From NCBI GenBank assembly GCA_020352515.1, contig CP070678.1, positions 4,142,934-4,206,933 on the forward strand: 64,000 nt of DNA, given 5' to 3'. The notes below the pieces were generated by a model. It saw only the letters and a list, made by a program, of their open reading frames with translations, was not told the DNA's origin and made no database searches. Within the stretch, counting starts at the first letter, position 1. Every line of letters starts with the position of its first letter. Origin of the DNA: Phycisphaerales bacterium. GTDB lineage: Bacteria > Planctomycetota > Phycisphaerae > Sedimentisphaerales > Anaerobacaceae. Made by a program: the position numbers and the translations under genes. Below, one piece after another: positions 43,648 through 52,152 of this stretch.

Positions 43648-43866
43648 AAGGCTCTCCTTTCCGCCGCATCATCGGCCTCGAAGACTGTTGTTCGAATCGT
43701 CTACCGTGTCTTGCCCCTGTTGCTTTGACACATTGTGTGTCTTGGTTGCCGGCCTGACAAGAGGAAAGCGGGCTCTGCTCGACAATTTTCTTCCGGGCGC
43801 ACAGTGCGACCTGCCGGCCGAACCAGGCAGGATAATCCTTCGAAACAGGTCTTCGACCCTTTTAGC
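43648..43866. other. Intergenic region upstream of the EEP gene
   Basis: Apart from the EEP ribosome binding site (AAGGAG near 43655) and the antiporter remnant next to it, nothing was recognised. Confidence 0.4.
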
Positions 43867-44047
43867 TCAGTCGCTGGCGATTTCTTGATTCGTCGAAATC
43901 GCCGTCGGATATGCCAAAACGAGCGTGTATGTCGCTACTTCGAGCGCCAATCTCGTCGGTAATTGAATCAGATGCGACGTTTCCCAGGCAATCCCCCCCG
44001 GCGCCCTTGGCCGCAGCGGGCGCCAGAAACACATACTCGCCCTGCAC
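43867..44047 (-). pseudogene. Frameshifted C-terminal remnant of a cation/proton antiporter
   Basis: Minus-strand sequence matches the last ~60 codons of the antiporter at 40341-41507. One frame reads GEYVFLAPAAAKGAGG (compare SEFGLLVAYAAAGAGR), then after a run of G/C at about 43990-43998 another frame reads SHLIQLPTRLALEVATYTLV and LAYPTAISTN (compare SYLIQLVVILTFLISTYIVV and LKYPTPISTN). The rest of the gene is absent. It is a degraded paralogue fragment in the gap between two other genes. Confidence 0.7.
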
Positions 44048-44095
44048 AGATCGCAGGGCGGCTTCACAACCGGAAGCGCAGCTATCCCGGACGTG

Positions 44096-45688
44096 TCAGC
44101 GCCTGTCAAGTTGGCCGAGCCGCGATTTCAATTCCTCGGCCACCCTGCGTATTTCGTTCGCGCCGGCTGGCGGCTTGGTCAGCCCTGCCGTTTCACTTAC
44201 CTCGGCCTGGGCCTGCAGACCCTCTATCGCCCGCGTTACCCGCTCTCTCAGCCCGGGGACCTGATGCCCCTCGGCCAGCACCTTGTAGCCGAAGAAGGCC
44301 TCGGCATGCAGCTTCCACACCGTCGCCACCCGACGCCGTAGCTCCAGCCTCCAGTAGAGGTCTGCATAATGTTCGCTTGTCAGATGCTTGCGAGCCCGGG
44401 CCAAGTGGAGCAGCGACTCATCGGCCATCGCAATGGCCCCGTCCTTTTCGGCCAGAATAGTCTCCAGCAGCACCGGATCCGGATGATTCAGCCGATTCTC
44501 CATTTCCCGATACCTCGGCTCCTCCGGTTTCCACTTGGCAATTGTGCGCGACGACAAATGTCCGTTCGCATAACCATAGGAAGGCAGGGCCGAGTGGTTC
44601 GTAATCCAGAACTCGAGTACAAAGTAGCTCTTGTTGACAATCTCGAACGACGGCCGCAGAGCCTTTTCCAGGAAAGGCGCCGCCTCCGGCCCGTACCTTG
44701 TCGCAAGCCAGTCGCGCCATATCTGCTTTGACGTCACCTTAGCATCACGCGTAAGGCGGCACAGCGCATAAAGGTTGATTTCGTTGGGCGTATAGATGGC
44801 GTCGTAGCCGCCGTGGTCCACGCGCGCGTTATACCCGACGACGCCCGGCCGGGAAAGGTCGTAACGCCACCGATACTCGAAATACTCCGGGCACGTGTAC
44901 GGGATGCGCCCCTTGCCCGTGAATTCCGACGAGCAGTCGAACTCCACGATCAGCTTCCGGTCCGGGAATTTACCTATCATCGGATTGTGCGGGTAATACG
45001 GCTGCCAGTCGTGCGGAACGCATTTCGATTGCAGCATCACGTGCGGGTCAACTTTCTCCATGCCCTCGGCGAACCACTGAAGCTCCTTCGGCTCGTATAG
45101 AAACGAGCGCACCACAAAATCCTTCTTGAGCCTCCGGCAGACGTTGTCGATCGTGTTGATCATCCGGGCAAACCTGTCCGGCATCGACAGCCTCGACCTG
45201 ACGCTGTCTCCTCGAAATATCTTGTACTTTGTCTCGTGGAAGGTCAGCACGATCCCGTTGAATTCCGGAAAATCACGAAACAGCCATTCGTACTTGTCCT
45301 GCAGCCAGTTCCAGAACATCGGCCGATCCAGTTGCACCGCGTTGTCGGAAATATACTCTTTCGGAACGTCGCTCTCCAGCTCGTGCACCCAAATCCAAAC
45401 CCGCAGGCCGAATCCGTGCGCCTCCTTTGCCAGTTGCCTTAGTTGCTCGGCTCGCTTCGAATCCCTGTAAAGCTGCGAGACCTCCTTGATCATCTCGTGC
45501 GAGAAGATAACCGTATTGATGTCGTACTCCCTGGCTTTTTTCAACGCCCCCGATACGTACGGCCCGTCCGGCGTGTGAAACTGCCAGCACCGAACCGAAG
45601 CCAAACGCTGCCCCGCCTCCGACACAGCCCCAAGCCAGCCAAAAACGAGAGTGACGACCAAGAGCGCGCTCACTGTCAAAATCCTCAC
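44096..45688 (-). CDS. Exported GH67-like (alpha-glucuronidase-related) protein
   Basis: The protein has 530 aa from GTG 45688, preceded by GGAGG at 6 bases; an ATG frame at 45838 would place 50 odd residues before the signal. A signal peptide (VRILTVSALLVVTLVFGWLG) leads to a TIM-barrel region. The segment YDAIYTPNEINLYALCRLTRD followed by IWRDWLATRYG is the part most like GH67/GH115-type glucuronidases. HETKYKIFRGD and DRKLIVEFDCSSEF may hold substrate residues. The C-terminal part is helical. The exact family is not fixed. Confidence 0.65.
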   Translation of the reverse strand: MRILTVSALLVVTLVFGWLGAVSEAGQRLASVRCWQFHTPDGPYVSGALKKAREYDINTVIFSHEMIKEVSQLYRDSKRAEQLRQLAKEAHGFGLRVWIWVHELESDVPKEYISDNAVQLDRPMFWNWLQDKYEWLFRDFPEFNGIVLTFHETKYKIFRGDSVRSRLSMPDRFARMINTIDNVCRRLKKDFVVRSFLYEPKELQWFAEGMEKVDPHVMLQSKCVPHDWQPYYPHNPMIGKFPDRKLIVEFDCSSEFTGKGRIPYTCPEYFEYRWRYDLSRPGVVGYNARVDHGGYDAIYTPNEINLYALCRLTRDAKVTSKQIWRDWLATRYGPEAAPFLEKALRPSFEIVNKSYFVLEFWITNHSALPSYGYANGHLSSRTIAKWKPEEPRYREMENRLNHPDPVLLETILAEKDGAIAMADESLLHLARARKHLTSEHYADLYWRLELRRRVATVWKLHAEAFFGYKVLAEGHQVPGLRERVTRAIEGLQAQAEVSETAGLTKPPAGANEIRRVAEELKSRLGQLDRR

Positions 45689-45898
45689 AATCAACCTCCA
45701 AACTCGTCCTGCCTGCCTGGGCGGCTCGTTAATTGTCGCTTTCAACCTGTCTGGCACGCCGAGCCTTGTGCCGGTGCCGGGCGCATATCTGCATCGAAAC
45801 TTGTCATTTTCCACAATCCTAAACCAATAGCAGGACATGTCAACACCCGGCTGTTTTTGAAGGTCAAAAAATCCGTGCAGTCTGCGGGAAGCGTGTGT

Positions 45899-45904
45899 AT
45901 AATG
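45899..45904 (+). promoter_or_regulatory. -10 element immediately before a start codon (leaderless candidate)
   Basis: TATAAT lies 7 bases before ATG 45912, so transcription would start at or within a base or two of the ATG. The -35 region is not obvious. Confidence 0.4.
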
Positions 45905-45911
45905 TGTCGTT

Positions 45912-46493
45912 ATGGAACTGCCGGAACTTCAGAAACCAGATAAATATGTCGGCCTGTATGTTTTTGACTTCGGCGACCACGCCGGGGTGGGCTTTACGGC
46001 CGAGGAAGTGGCCGAACTGCTGGAAAGCGAACGGTTTGCCCACGGCAAGGTCTACAAGATTCACCGCGCGTACCCGGACGGCAGGCTCGAGCTAAAGGGC
46101 GCCCCCGCCGAGACGTTCCAGCTCGAAGCGGGCATGTTCTTCTACTCACAGGACCTCGAAGCAGCCCGCGGCGACTTCAAACGGCTCACCGACCTGGCCG
46201 TTTCCAGCGCCCCGCCTTGCCGGGCCAAGGTTCACCTGGCCAAGTACAACAATGACAAGTTCGCCGTGGCCCTTATCTACCCCGCCGAGTACGACCACGA
46301 GGTAAGCTCCTGGCTGCTCGATGCCGATTACCGAACCGCCGGTGCAGCCGAGGGCGGCACGGGCGCTGTACAGCGATACTACGACGGTAGCGCCGAGATG
46401 CTCGACAGCCGGCAACTGTTCGGCAGGTCCGAGCTGCAAAGCCGCACCGGCGCCGAGCTTCTGGCCTCTTTGAAGCTGGCCGTTCAGAGATAG
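45912..46493 (+). CDS. Uncharacterised cytoplasmic protein, 193 aa
   Basis: Alpha/beta protein without signal or membrane segment (YVGLYVFDFGDHAGVGFTAE; later KVHLAKYNNDKFAVALIYPA). No family was recognised. There is no Shine-Dalgarno, and the -10 hexamer ends 7 bases before the ATG, so the mRNA is probably leaderless. It is followed by a small membrane-protein gene and the ribonucleotide reductase gene on the same strand. Confidence 0.7.
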   Translation: MELPELQKPDKYVGLYVFDFGDHAGVGFTAEEVAELLESERFAHGKVYKIHRAYPDGRLELKGAPAETFQLEAGMFFYSQDLEAARGDFKRLTDLAVSSAPPCRAKVHLAKYNNDKFAVALIYPAEYDHEVSSWLLDADYRTAGAAEGGTGAVQRYYDGSAEMLDSRQLFGRSELQSRTGAELLASLKLAVQR

Positions 46494-46553
46494 CAGGTCG
46501 TCGTTGGCGGAAACAGCAGGAGCCCGTATCGCGAGAGGGGACAAGACAGAACA

Positions 46554-46754
46554 ATGCGCATTCGCAAAAGAATGAACTCGCTATTTGGCTTTCTTGCCGG
46601 CTGGCTGCTGTCACTGTTCGGCAGGTCGCCGGCCAAACCGACCGACGACGACCTTGCCCGGGCCGATTTCAAGGCCAACACCCAGCGGCTGGGACTCCGC
46701 TTCACCGAGAGGATTCGCGATGTCTTTCGCTTCAAATGGATAAGGAAATATTAG
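46554..46754 (+). CDS. Small basic membrane-associated protein, 66 aa
   Basis: A short hydrophobic stretch (LFGFLAGWLLSLFG, about 10-23) is followed by a polar, basic tail ending FRFKWIRKY. The upstream GGGGACA is a weak ribosome binding site. It lies 27 bases before nrdJ on the same strand and may be part of that transcript. Expression is unproved. Confidence 0.4.
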   Translation: MRIRKRMNSLFGFLAGWLLSLFGRSPAKPTDDDLARADFKANTQRLGLRFTERIRDVFRFKWIRKY

Positions 46755-46781
46755 CTTTACACGTACCCTTCCGGACTCTGT

Positions 46782-48626
46782 ATGGCCAATCCCAGGATAA
46801 TTGAGCCGCCCGGCGAGCCGCCCGCACTTACCGACAATGCTCTGGCCGTTCTTGAGGGCCGATACCTTATCAGGGACGAGCACGGCCAACCCATCGAGAC
46901 CCCCGCCCAGCTTTTCAGCCGCGTCGCCTTGCTCGTGGCCGAAGCGGAAGCCGATTACGGGGCCGAGCCCGCCCGCATAAAGCAATGGCACAGGGATTTC
47001 TACGACCTGATGGCATCGCTCAGGTTCCTGCCCAATTCCCCGGCGCTGATGAACGCCCGCCGGGCGGGGATGCTCAGCGCCTGTTTCGTCCTGCCGATAG
47101 AGGACAGCATCGAAGGCATATTTGAGGCCATCAAGCAGACCGCCCTGATCCAGAAGGCGGGCGGCGGCACCGGCTTTTCCTTCGATAGGCTCCGGCCGAC
47201 AGGCGACCGCGTGGCCTCCAGCGGCGGCACAACCTCAGGACCAATCAGCTTCTGGCGGGTCTTCTCAGAGACCACCAACGCGATACAGCAGGGCGCCTTC
47301 CGCCGCGGCGCCAATATGGGAATGATGAGTGTCACTCACCCCGACATCCTCAAATTCCTGCACGCCAAGCAAAACCTGGCCGCCTTCACCAACTTCAACA
47401 TCTCCGTCAAAATAACCGACGAATGGATGGCTCTGGCCCTCAGATCGTCCAAAAAGCTGCACATCGTCGCCAACCCCCGCACACAGCAGACTTACCTGCT
47501 GCCGCGACAAATCGACGTTGAGAGCTACTCCATAGACGACCTGCACCCGCTGACCGCGGACGACAAGAGCCTATCCGGAAAAACACACCGGTTCTACACG
47601 GTCGGTGACATCTGGAAGATGATAGTATTCTGCGCGCACAAGACCGGGGAGCCCGGCCTTGCCTTCATCGACCGAATCAACCGCGACAATCCGACCCCAA
47701 CGCTCGGTGCCATAGAGGCCACAAACCCCTGCGGCGAGCAGCCCCTGCTGCCGTACGAGTCATGTACGCTCGGCAGCATCAACCTCGCCAAATTCGTCGT
47801 AGCCGACGGCGGGCCGGACCTGGACTGGCCGGCCCTGGCCGAGACGGTGAGGCTCGCCGTGCGATTTCTGGACAACATCGTGGACGTCTGCGACTACCCC
47901 GTCAAGAACACCGCAGGCCTCGCCCGCGCCAACCGCAAGATCGGCCTCGGCCTCATGGGCTTTGCCGACTGCCTGTTCCTGCTCGGCGTCCCGTACGATT
48001 CGAAGCGCGGCCTCGAGCTTGGCTCGCGCATCATGGAATTCGTCAACGACACTGCACACAAGGCCGGCGGCGAGCTGGCCGAAGAGCGAGCGCCGTTTCC
48101 TAATTGGGAAAAAAGCGTCTGGAAGACCCGCTTTAACAGAAAAATGCGCAACGCCGCCGTTACCTGCATCGCGCCGACCGGCACTATAAGCATGATTGCC
48201 GACTGCTCCTGCGGAATCGAGCCGGCCTACTCGCTCGTTTTCAAAAGACATGTCCTCGACGACGCCGAATTGCTCCAGATCGACCCGGTTTTCAAACAGA
48301 CGGCCCAAAGACACGGCTTCTACACAAAGAGGCTCGAAAGCCGAATCGCAAGAGCGGGCAGCATCCAAAACATGGCGGGTATCCCCGCCGGGATACGCAG
48401 GATATTCCGCTGCGCATACGATATCGCCCCCGAATGGCATGTACGAATGCAGGCCGCCTTCCAGCAGCACTGCGATGCCGCCGTTTCGAAGACCGTGAAT
48501 CTCCCGCGCAACGCGACCCTCGCCACCGTCGAGAATGCTTACAGACTTGCCTACAGGCTCGGATGCAAAGGCATAACCATCTACCGCAGAGGCACTCGCC
48601 CCCACGAGCCAATGACGCTCTACTGA
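46782..48626 (+). CDS. nrdJ: Adenosylcobalamin-dependent (class II) ribonucleotide reductase, short form
   Basis: This 614-aa enzyme reduces ribonucleotides using a B12-derived radical. Visible are the N-terminal LPNSPALMNA, the first catalytic Cys in LSACFVLP, AGGGTGFSF, the radical Cys and Glu in NPCGEQ, the second Cys in YESCTLGS and the phosphate-binding APTGTIS. The protein stops right after ITIYRRGTRP. Longer class II enzymes continue with a zinc/cysteine tail whose CxxC pair re-reduces the active site. No such tail is seen in frame or in other frames downstream, so re-reduction must use another route. No nrdA/nrdB is in the window. Confidence 0.92.
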   Translation: MANPRIIEPPGEPPALTDNALAVLEGRYLIRDEHGQPIETPAQLFSRVALLVAEAEADYGAEPARIKQWHRDFYDLMASLRFLPNSPALMNARRAGMLSACFVLPIEDSIEGIFEAIKQTALIQKAGGGTGFSFDRLRPTGDRVASSGGTTSGPISFWRVFSETTNAIQQGAFRRGANMGMMSVTHPDILKFLHAKQNLAAFTNFNISVKITDEWMALALRSSKKLHIVANPRTQQTYLLPRQIDVESYSIDDLHPLTADDKSLSGKTHRFYTVGDIWKMIVFCAHKTGEPGLAFIDRINRDNPTPTLGAIEATNPCGEQPLLPYESCTLGSINLAKFVVADGGPDLDWPALAETVRLAVRFLDNIVDVCDYPVKNTAGLARANRKIGLGLMGFADCLFLLGVPYDSKRGLELGSRIMEFVNDTAHKAGGELAEERAPFPNWEKSVWKTRFNRKMRNAAVTCIAPTGTISMIADCSCGIEPAYSLVFKRHVLDDAELLQIDPVFKQTAQRHGFYTKRLESRIARAGSIQNMAGIPAGIRRIFRCAYDIAPEWHVRMQAAFQQHCDAAVSKTVNLPRNATLATVENAYRLAYRLGCKGITIYRRGTRPHEPMTLY

Positions 48627-48721
48627 AACGCAGGCGTCGGCAAAACAACGCCGGACTACCGGCCCCGACAATGCCCTTGAAGAGTACCCCGCGAATCTCC
48701 CCAAAGGGAACGCCGGGCACG

Positions 48722-50713
48722 CTATGACGACGTCTTCTTGGGTTTCGCCGGGGCCTTTTTCGGCCGAGCTTTGGGTTTCGGGCGCGCCATCACCGCAACC
48801 TTCAGCTCTTTGGCGGGAACGAGGTGCCGGTAGAAGAATGCCTGCATCCTGTCTTCGGCCGGCACCGCCGCCCGGACTACCTGCCGTTCATGGATCTCCG
48901 CCCGGCCTTCCAATTGGAGGCTCAGCGGTTGCTTGCGCGGCATCGACGGAACCTTCAGAAACATTTGAACCTGGTCCTTGCCGGCCGGCACCCGGGCGTT
49001 CCGCAAGCTGAATCCATTTGGTGGGTTCTTCAAGGATAAATCGATCTGGCCGGTGAATCCGTCCTTTCGTATTGCGTGCACGGTGACCGGGACAGTCGCA
49101 CCTGCCCAGGCGTTAATGCTCGACGGCGCTACGCGCAGCTCGAAATCGGGTCGCGGCTCGCTGATGCGCAGGCGGTATACGTACGCCCGCCCGCCCTTTT
49201 GCTGGGCATCGCCCAGGTGAATGTAGTACTTGCCGTCGCCGGGCAGAGTCACGCTCAGCAGGGAATCTGCGTGGTGCGTGGTCAAGCCGGCGCCCTTGTC
49301 TGCGTGGTCGTCGTTGAAAGCCAGTTGCCGCCCCGCGCCGTCGGTCAGCCGCAGCACGGAATCCAGCGGCGAATCAAGCCTGCGCGCATCGACCTCCGCG
49401 ACCACCTCGTCGCCGGCGCGGCCTTCAAAGGTAAACACATCCCGGTCGCCCGGTCGGCCGATGCGCCCGTTGATGATGACCGGCAGAGTCACCGGCTGCA
49501 CGCCATCCAGGCGGTTCGGCTCCTTTTCCGCAAATTCCGGCAGCGTATCAACAGCAAAAGGAACACGGTTGGAGACCAGATTCCCCTTGCGGACCCAAAC
49601 CGGCAAAATCCCCGGGCCCTTGGCGGTCGTGTCCAGCTTTAACTCTTTTGTCGGTAGATTCCAGCCCTCGACGGTGACAGTTGTAAACGCCCCGGCCCGA
49701 CCGCCCAGAGGGAAAATGCTCGTCACAAACGGCAGCTCGCCAACAGATATACGGTACACAAAATCCTCGCGTCCCCTGTAGATCGCGTCCTTGATCTCAA
49801 GGACGTATTCGCCGTCCCTCGCGACCTCGTAGAACAGCACCGGATCAGGATGGAAACGGTAGTCGTCGGAATAGGCCAGCTCGACTCCATTGGCGTCGTA
49901 AAGCGCCAGCGTGGCCTGAAACCATCCGGGAACAGCATCGGCCAGGTACGGGATCAATTCCCTCGCGCCGGCCGCCATGACGAGCCTCTGGCCCCTGCTA
50001 AACTTGAGCCGGAAGCGGTCAACATCGCCGGGCATGATCCGGCCGTTGTTAACCAGTGGCAATGGTGACAGCACGTCCGAATCAGCGGTTTTGCCGTTCG
50101 GCTCCTTCTCGCTGTGCTCGCGCACTTGACCCACGTGAAAAGTCACCGGATTCGACAGGCCCAGGGCGCTCTTGAGCCTCAACTCCCGCTCGCCCGGCTC
50201 TGCGTCAGGGGCCAGCACGAAACGCAGCCTGATGTCTTCCGCAAGCTGAGGGTTGTTGCGATTGCGGTTCTTGGGATTGGCGAGCTTCTTCCTGATTTCG
50301 GCAATTTCCGTCCGAGCCGCCGCCACGTCCGTCTTGGACGCCGGCTTTCCGGCCGTTTTGGCCCCGCCGCCTGCCCCGCCCCTGCCTTTGGCCGGCTTGG
50401 CCCCCGGCACGATCTTCTGCAGCTCCTTGAGCCTGTCTCTCAGCAGGTTTATCTCCTTGCCGGTCAGCGGCTTGACATGTTCGATCAGAGTCGCCCGGAC
50501 CCCTCTGCCCGAAACGACCACATCGGTCACGCCGTCCAGATACCGCCCCGCGACCGCCGCCTCGAACGTCGCCCCCTGCTGTCCGCCCGCCGGATACACA
50601 TAGCCGATACCGGGGCTGCGCCTCGCCCGGCCCGCCGCCCCACCAAACGCCCCGGCGCCGGTCGTCAACAAAATCGCCGCAAATAGACTAATCTGCCATC
50701 GGAATGTCTTCAT
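48722..50713 (-). CDS. Secreted PPC-domain protein of the DUF1501/DUF1549 cassette
   Basis: The protein has 663 aa with a signal peptide (about 1-24). An N-terminal Ig-like region (SPGIGYVYPAGGQQGATFEA) is interrupted by a charged, helix-rich insert (about 85-150, with Lys/Arg runs). At least two bacterial pre-peptidase C-terminal (PPC) domains follow (about 195-310 and 390-510; DVDRFRLKFSRGQRL and DRDVFTFEGRAGDEV). The tail KPKPKARPKKAPAKPKKTSS is strongly basic. GGAGG precedes the ATG. It is the third gene of the operon, 15 bases after DUF1501. Such proteins are common in planctomycetes, with role unknown. Confidence 0.85.
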   Translation of the reverse strand: MKTFRWQISLFAAILLTTGAGAFGGAAGRARRSPGIGYVYPAGGQQGATFEAAVAGRYLDGVTDVVVSGRGVRATLIEHVKPLTGKEINLLRDRLKELQKIVPGAKPAKGRGGAGGGAKTAGKPASKTDVAAARTEIAEIRKKLANPKNRNRNNPQLAEDIRLRFVLAPDAEPGERELRLKSALGLSNPVTFHVGQVREHSEKEPNGKTADSDVLSPLPLVNNGRIMPGDVDRFRLKFSRGQRLVMAAGARELIPYLADAVPGWFQATLALYDANGVELAYSDDYRFHPDPVLFYEVARDGEYVLEIKDAIYRGREDFVYRISVGELPFVTSIFPLGGRAGAFTTVTVEGWNLPTKELKLDTTAKGPGILPVWVRKGNLVSNRVPFAVDTLPEFAEKEPNRLDGVQPVTLPVIINGRIGRPGDRDVFTFEGRAGDEVVAEVDARRLDSPLDSVLRLTDGAGRQLAFNDDHADKGAGLTTHHADSLLSVTLPGDGKYYIHLGDAQQKGGRAYVYRLRISEPRPDFELRVAPSSINAWAGATVPVTVHAIRKDGFTGQIDLSLKNPPNGFSLRNARVPAGKDQVQMFLKVPSMPRKQPLSLQLEGRAEIHERQVVRAAVPAEDRMQAFFYRHLVPAKELKVAVMARPKPKARPKKAPAKPKKTSS

Positions 50714-50728
50714 CGAATCCTCCGTCGT

Positions 50729-52114
50729 CTACATGATTTCTTTCAAGCGTCCTCCGCTGCGCACGCCGTCGTCCGCCGAGGGTGTGGCCCGGACGGTAAG
50801 GCCCTGCGGATGCGGCAGCTTCGCGTCGGGATCGATCCCCAGAAGCTCGTAGAAGCTCCCGATCAAATCGACCGGATAAACGGGCCTGTCCTTTACCTCC
50901 TCTCCCTTCTCATCCGAGGCGCCAACCACGCGGCCCCCTTTGAACCCGCCGCCGGCGACGACGACCGAGAAGACCTTGCCGTAATGACCCCGACCGCCGT
51001 TCCACGGCGGCTCCCACTGCACCTTCGGCGTCGCGCCGAATTCCCCGCTCCACCAGATGATGGTGCTCTCCAGCAGGCCGCGATCAGACAAATCCTGCAG
51101 CAACGTTGCCATTCCTTTGTCCATTTCCGGCAGCTTGCGACGCATGGCCGGGAAGTGATCCTTGTGCGTATCCCAGCCCCTGGAGTTGATGGTGACATAA
51201 GGAACGCCGCGCTCCACCAGCCGCCGTGCCACCAGGCAGGACTGGCCAAACGTGTTAAGCCCGTACTGATCCCTCAGCTCCTTTTTCTCCCCGGAAAGAT
51301 CGAAGACTTTGCCCGCATCCCCGAGAATCAGATCATAGGCCTGTTTCTCGCACTGATCCAGGGCCGCAAGTTGGGGATCGCCCTTCATAACCCGCCCTAA
51401 CGTGTTCAGCTTGCCGAGAAAGTCACGCCGGCTCTTCTGCCTTTTTTCCGTGATGCCCTGGGCGACGACGCCCTCCACCGCGAACGGGGTCCTGGCCGGG
51501 TCGCCGCCCGTGGCAAAAGGTTTGTACCGCGAGCCCAAAAAGCCCGCCTCGGAAAAACGCCCCTGGGGAGTGGTCAGCACGATGTAAGGTGGAATCAACC
51601 CAGTGTATCCGGCATCGTAGCCCTTGAAAAGTGAAACCACCGCGCCGACGCACGGATAGACCTGCCCGTCACCAGGTTTGCGCCCCGTCTGAACTATATA
51701 GGAGGCGGTTTCGTGGCTGTTAATCCCGTGCGTCATGCTCCGGATGATGGAGTATTTGTCCGCCTGCTTGGCCAGCAGCGGAAGCAGCTCGCCGACCATG
51801 ATACCGTCCACGTTGGTTGGAATCGCCTTGGCCAGAGGGCCGCAATAGTCGTTGCCGGCCTCGGGTTTTGGATCAAAAGTGTCCAAGTGTGGAGGACCGC
51901 CCCACAGCCAAATCTGTATGACCGCCTTGGCCCTGGCCCGTCGAGCCGCCGGGGCGGGAGAATCCAGACGGCCGGCCAGGAGCAATCCTGCAGCGCCGAA
52001 AACGCCGTTGCGCAGGATTTGACGCCGGCTCAGGGACGCTCGCCCGGTAAATGGAACCCGGCCTGCTTCATTTGCACTCGACAATCTGGTGTCTCGATAT
52101 AATTCCATGCTCAT
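50729..52114 (-). CDS. DUF1501 protein (Tat-exported, sulfatase-fold related)
   Basis: The protein has 461 aa from ATG 52114 (AGAAGG upstream). A twin-arginine signal (SLSRRQILRNGVFGAAG) is followed by the DUF1501 domain, with IQIWLWGGPPHLDTFDPKPE, SIIRSMTHGINSHETASY and TIIWWSGEFGATPK. DUF1501 belongs to the alkaline-phosphatase/sulfatase fold, but its activity is not established. It sits between the DUF1549/DUF1553 gene (38-base gap) and the PPC gene, the standard planctomycete order. Confidence 0.93.
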   Translation of the reverse strand: MSMELYRDTRLSSANEAGRVPFTGRASLSRRQILRNGVFGAAGLLLAGRLDSPAPAARRARAKAVIQIWLWGGPPHLDTFDPKPEAGNDYCGPLAKAIPTNVDGIMVGELLPLLAKQADKYSIIRSMTHGINSHETASYIVQTGRKPGDGQVYPCVGAVVSLFKGYDAGYTGLIPPYIVLTTPQGRFSEAGFLGSRYKPFATGGDPARTPFAVEGVVAQGITEKRQKSRRDFLGKLNTLGRVMKGDPQLAALDQCEKQAYDLILGDAGKVFDLSGEKKELRDQYGLNTFGQSCLVARRLVERGVPYVTINSRGWDTHKDHFPAMRRKLPEMDKGMATLLQDLSDRGLLESTIIWWSGEFGATPKVQWEPPWNGGRGHYGKVFSVVVAGGGFKGGRVVGASDEKGEEVKDRPVYPVDLIGSFYELLGIDPDAKLPHPQGLTVRATPSADDGVRSGGRLKEIM

Positions 52115-52152
52115 TTTCACACCTTCTCTTCTGTACAGATTCAGTCGAACGA

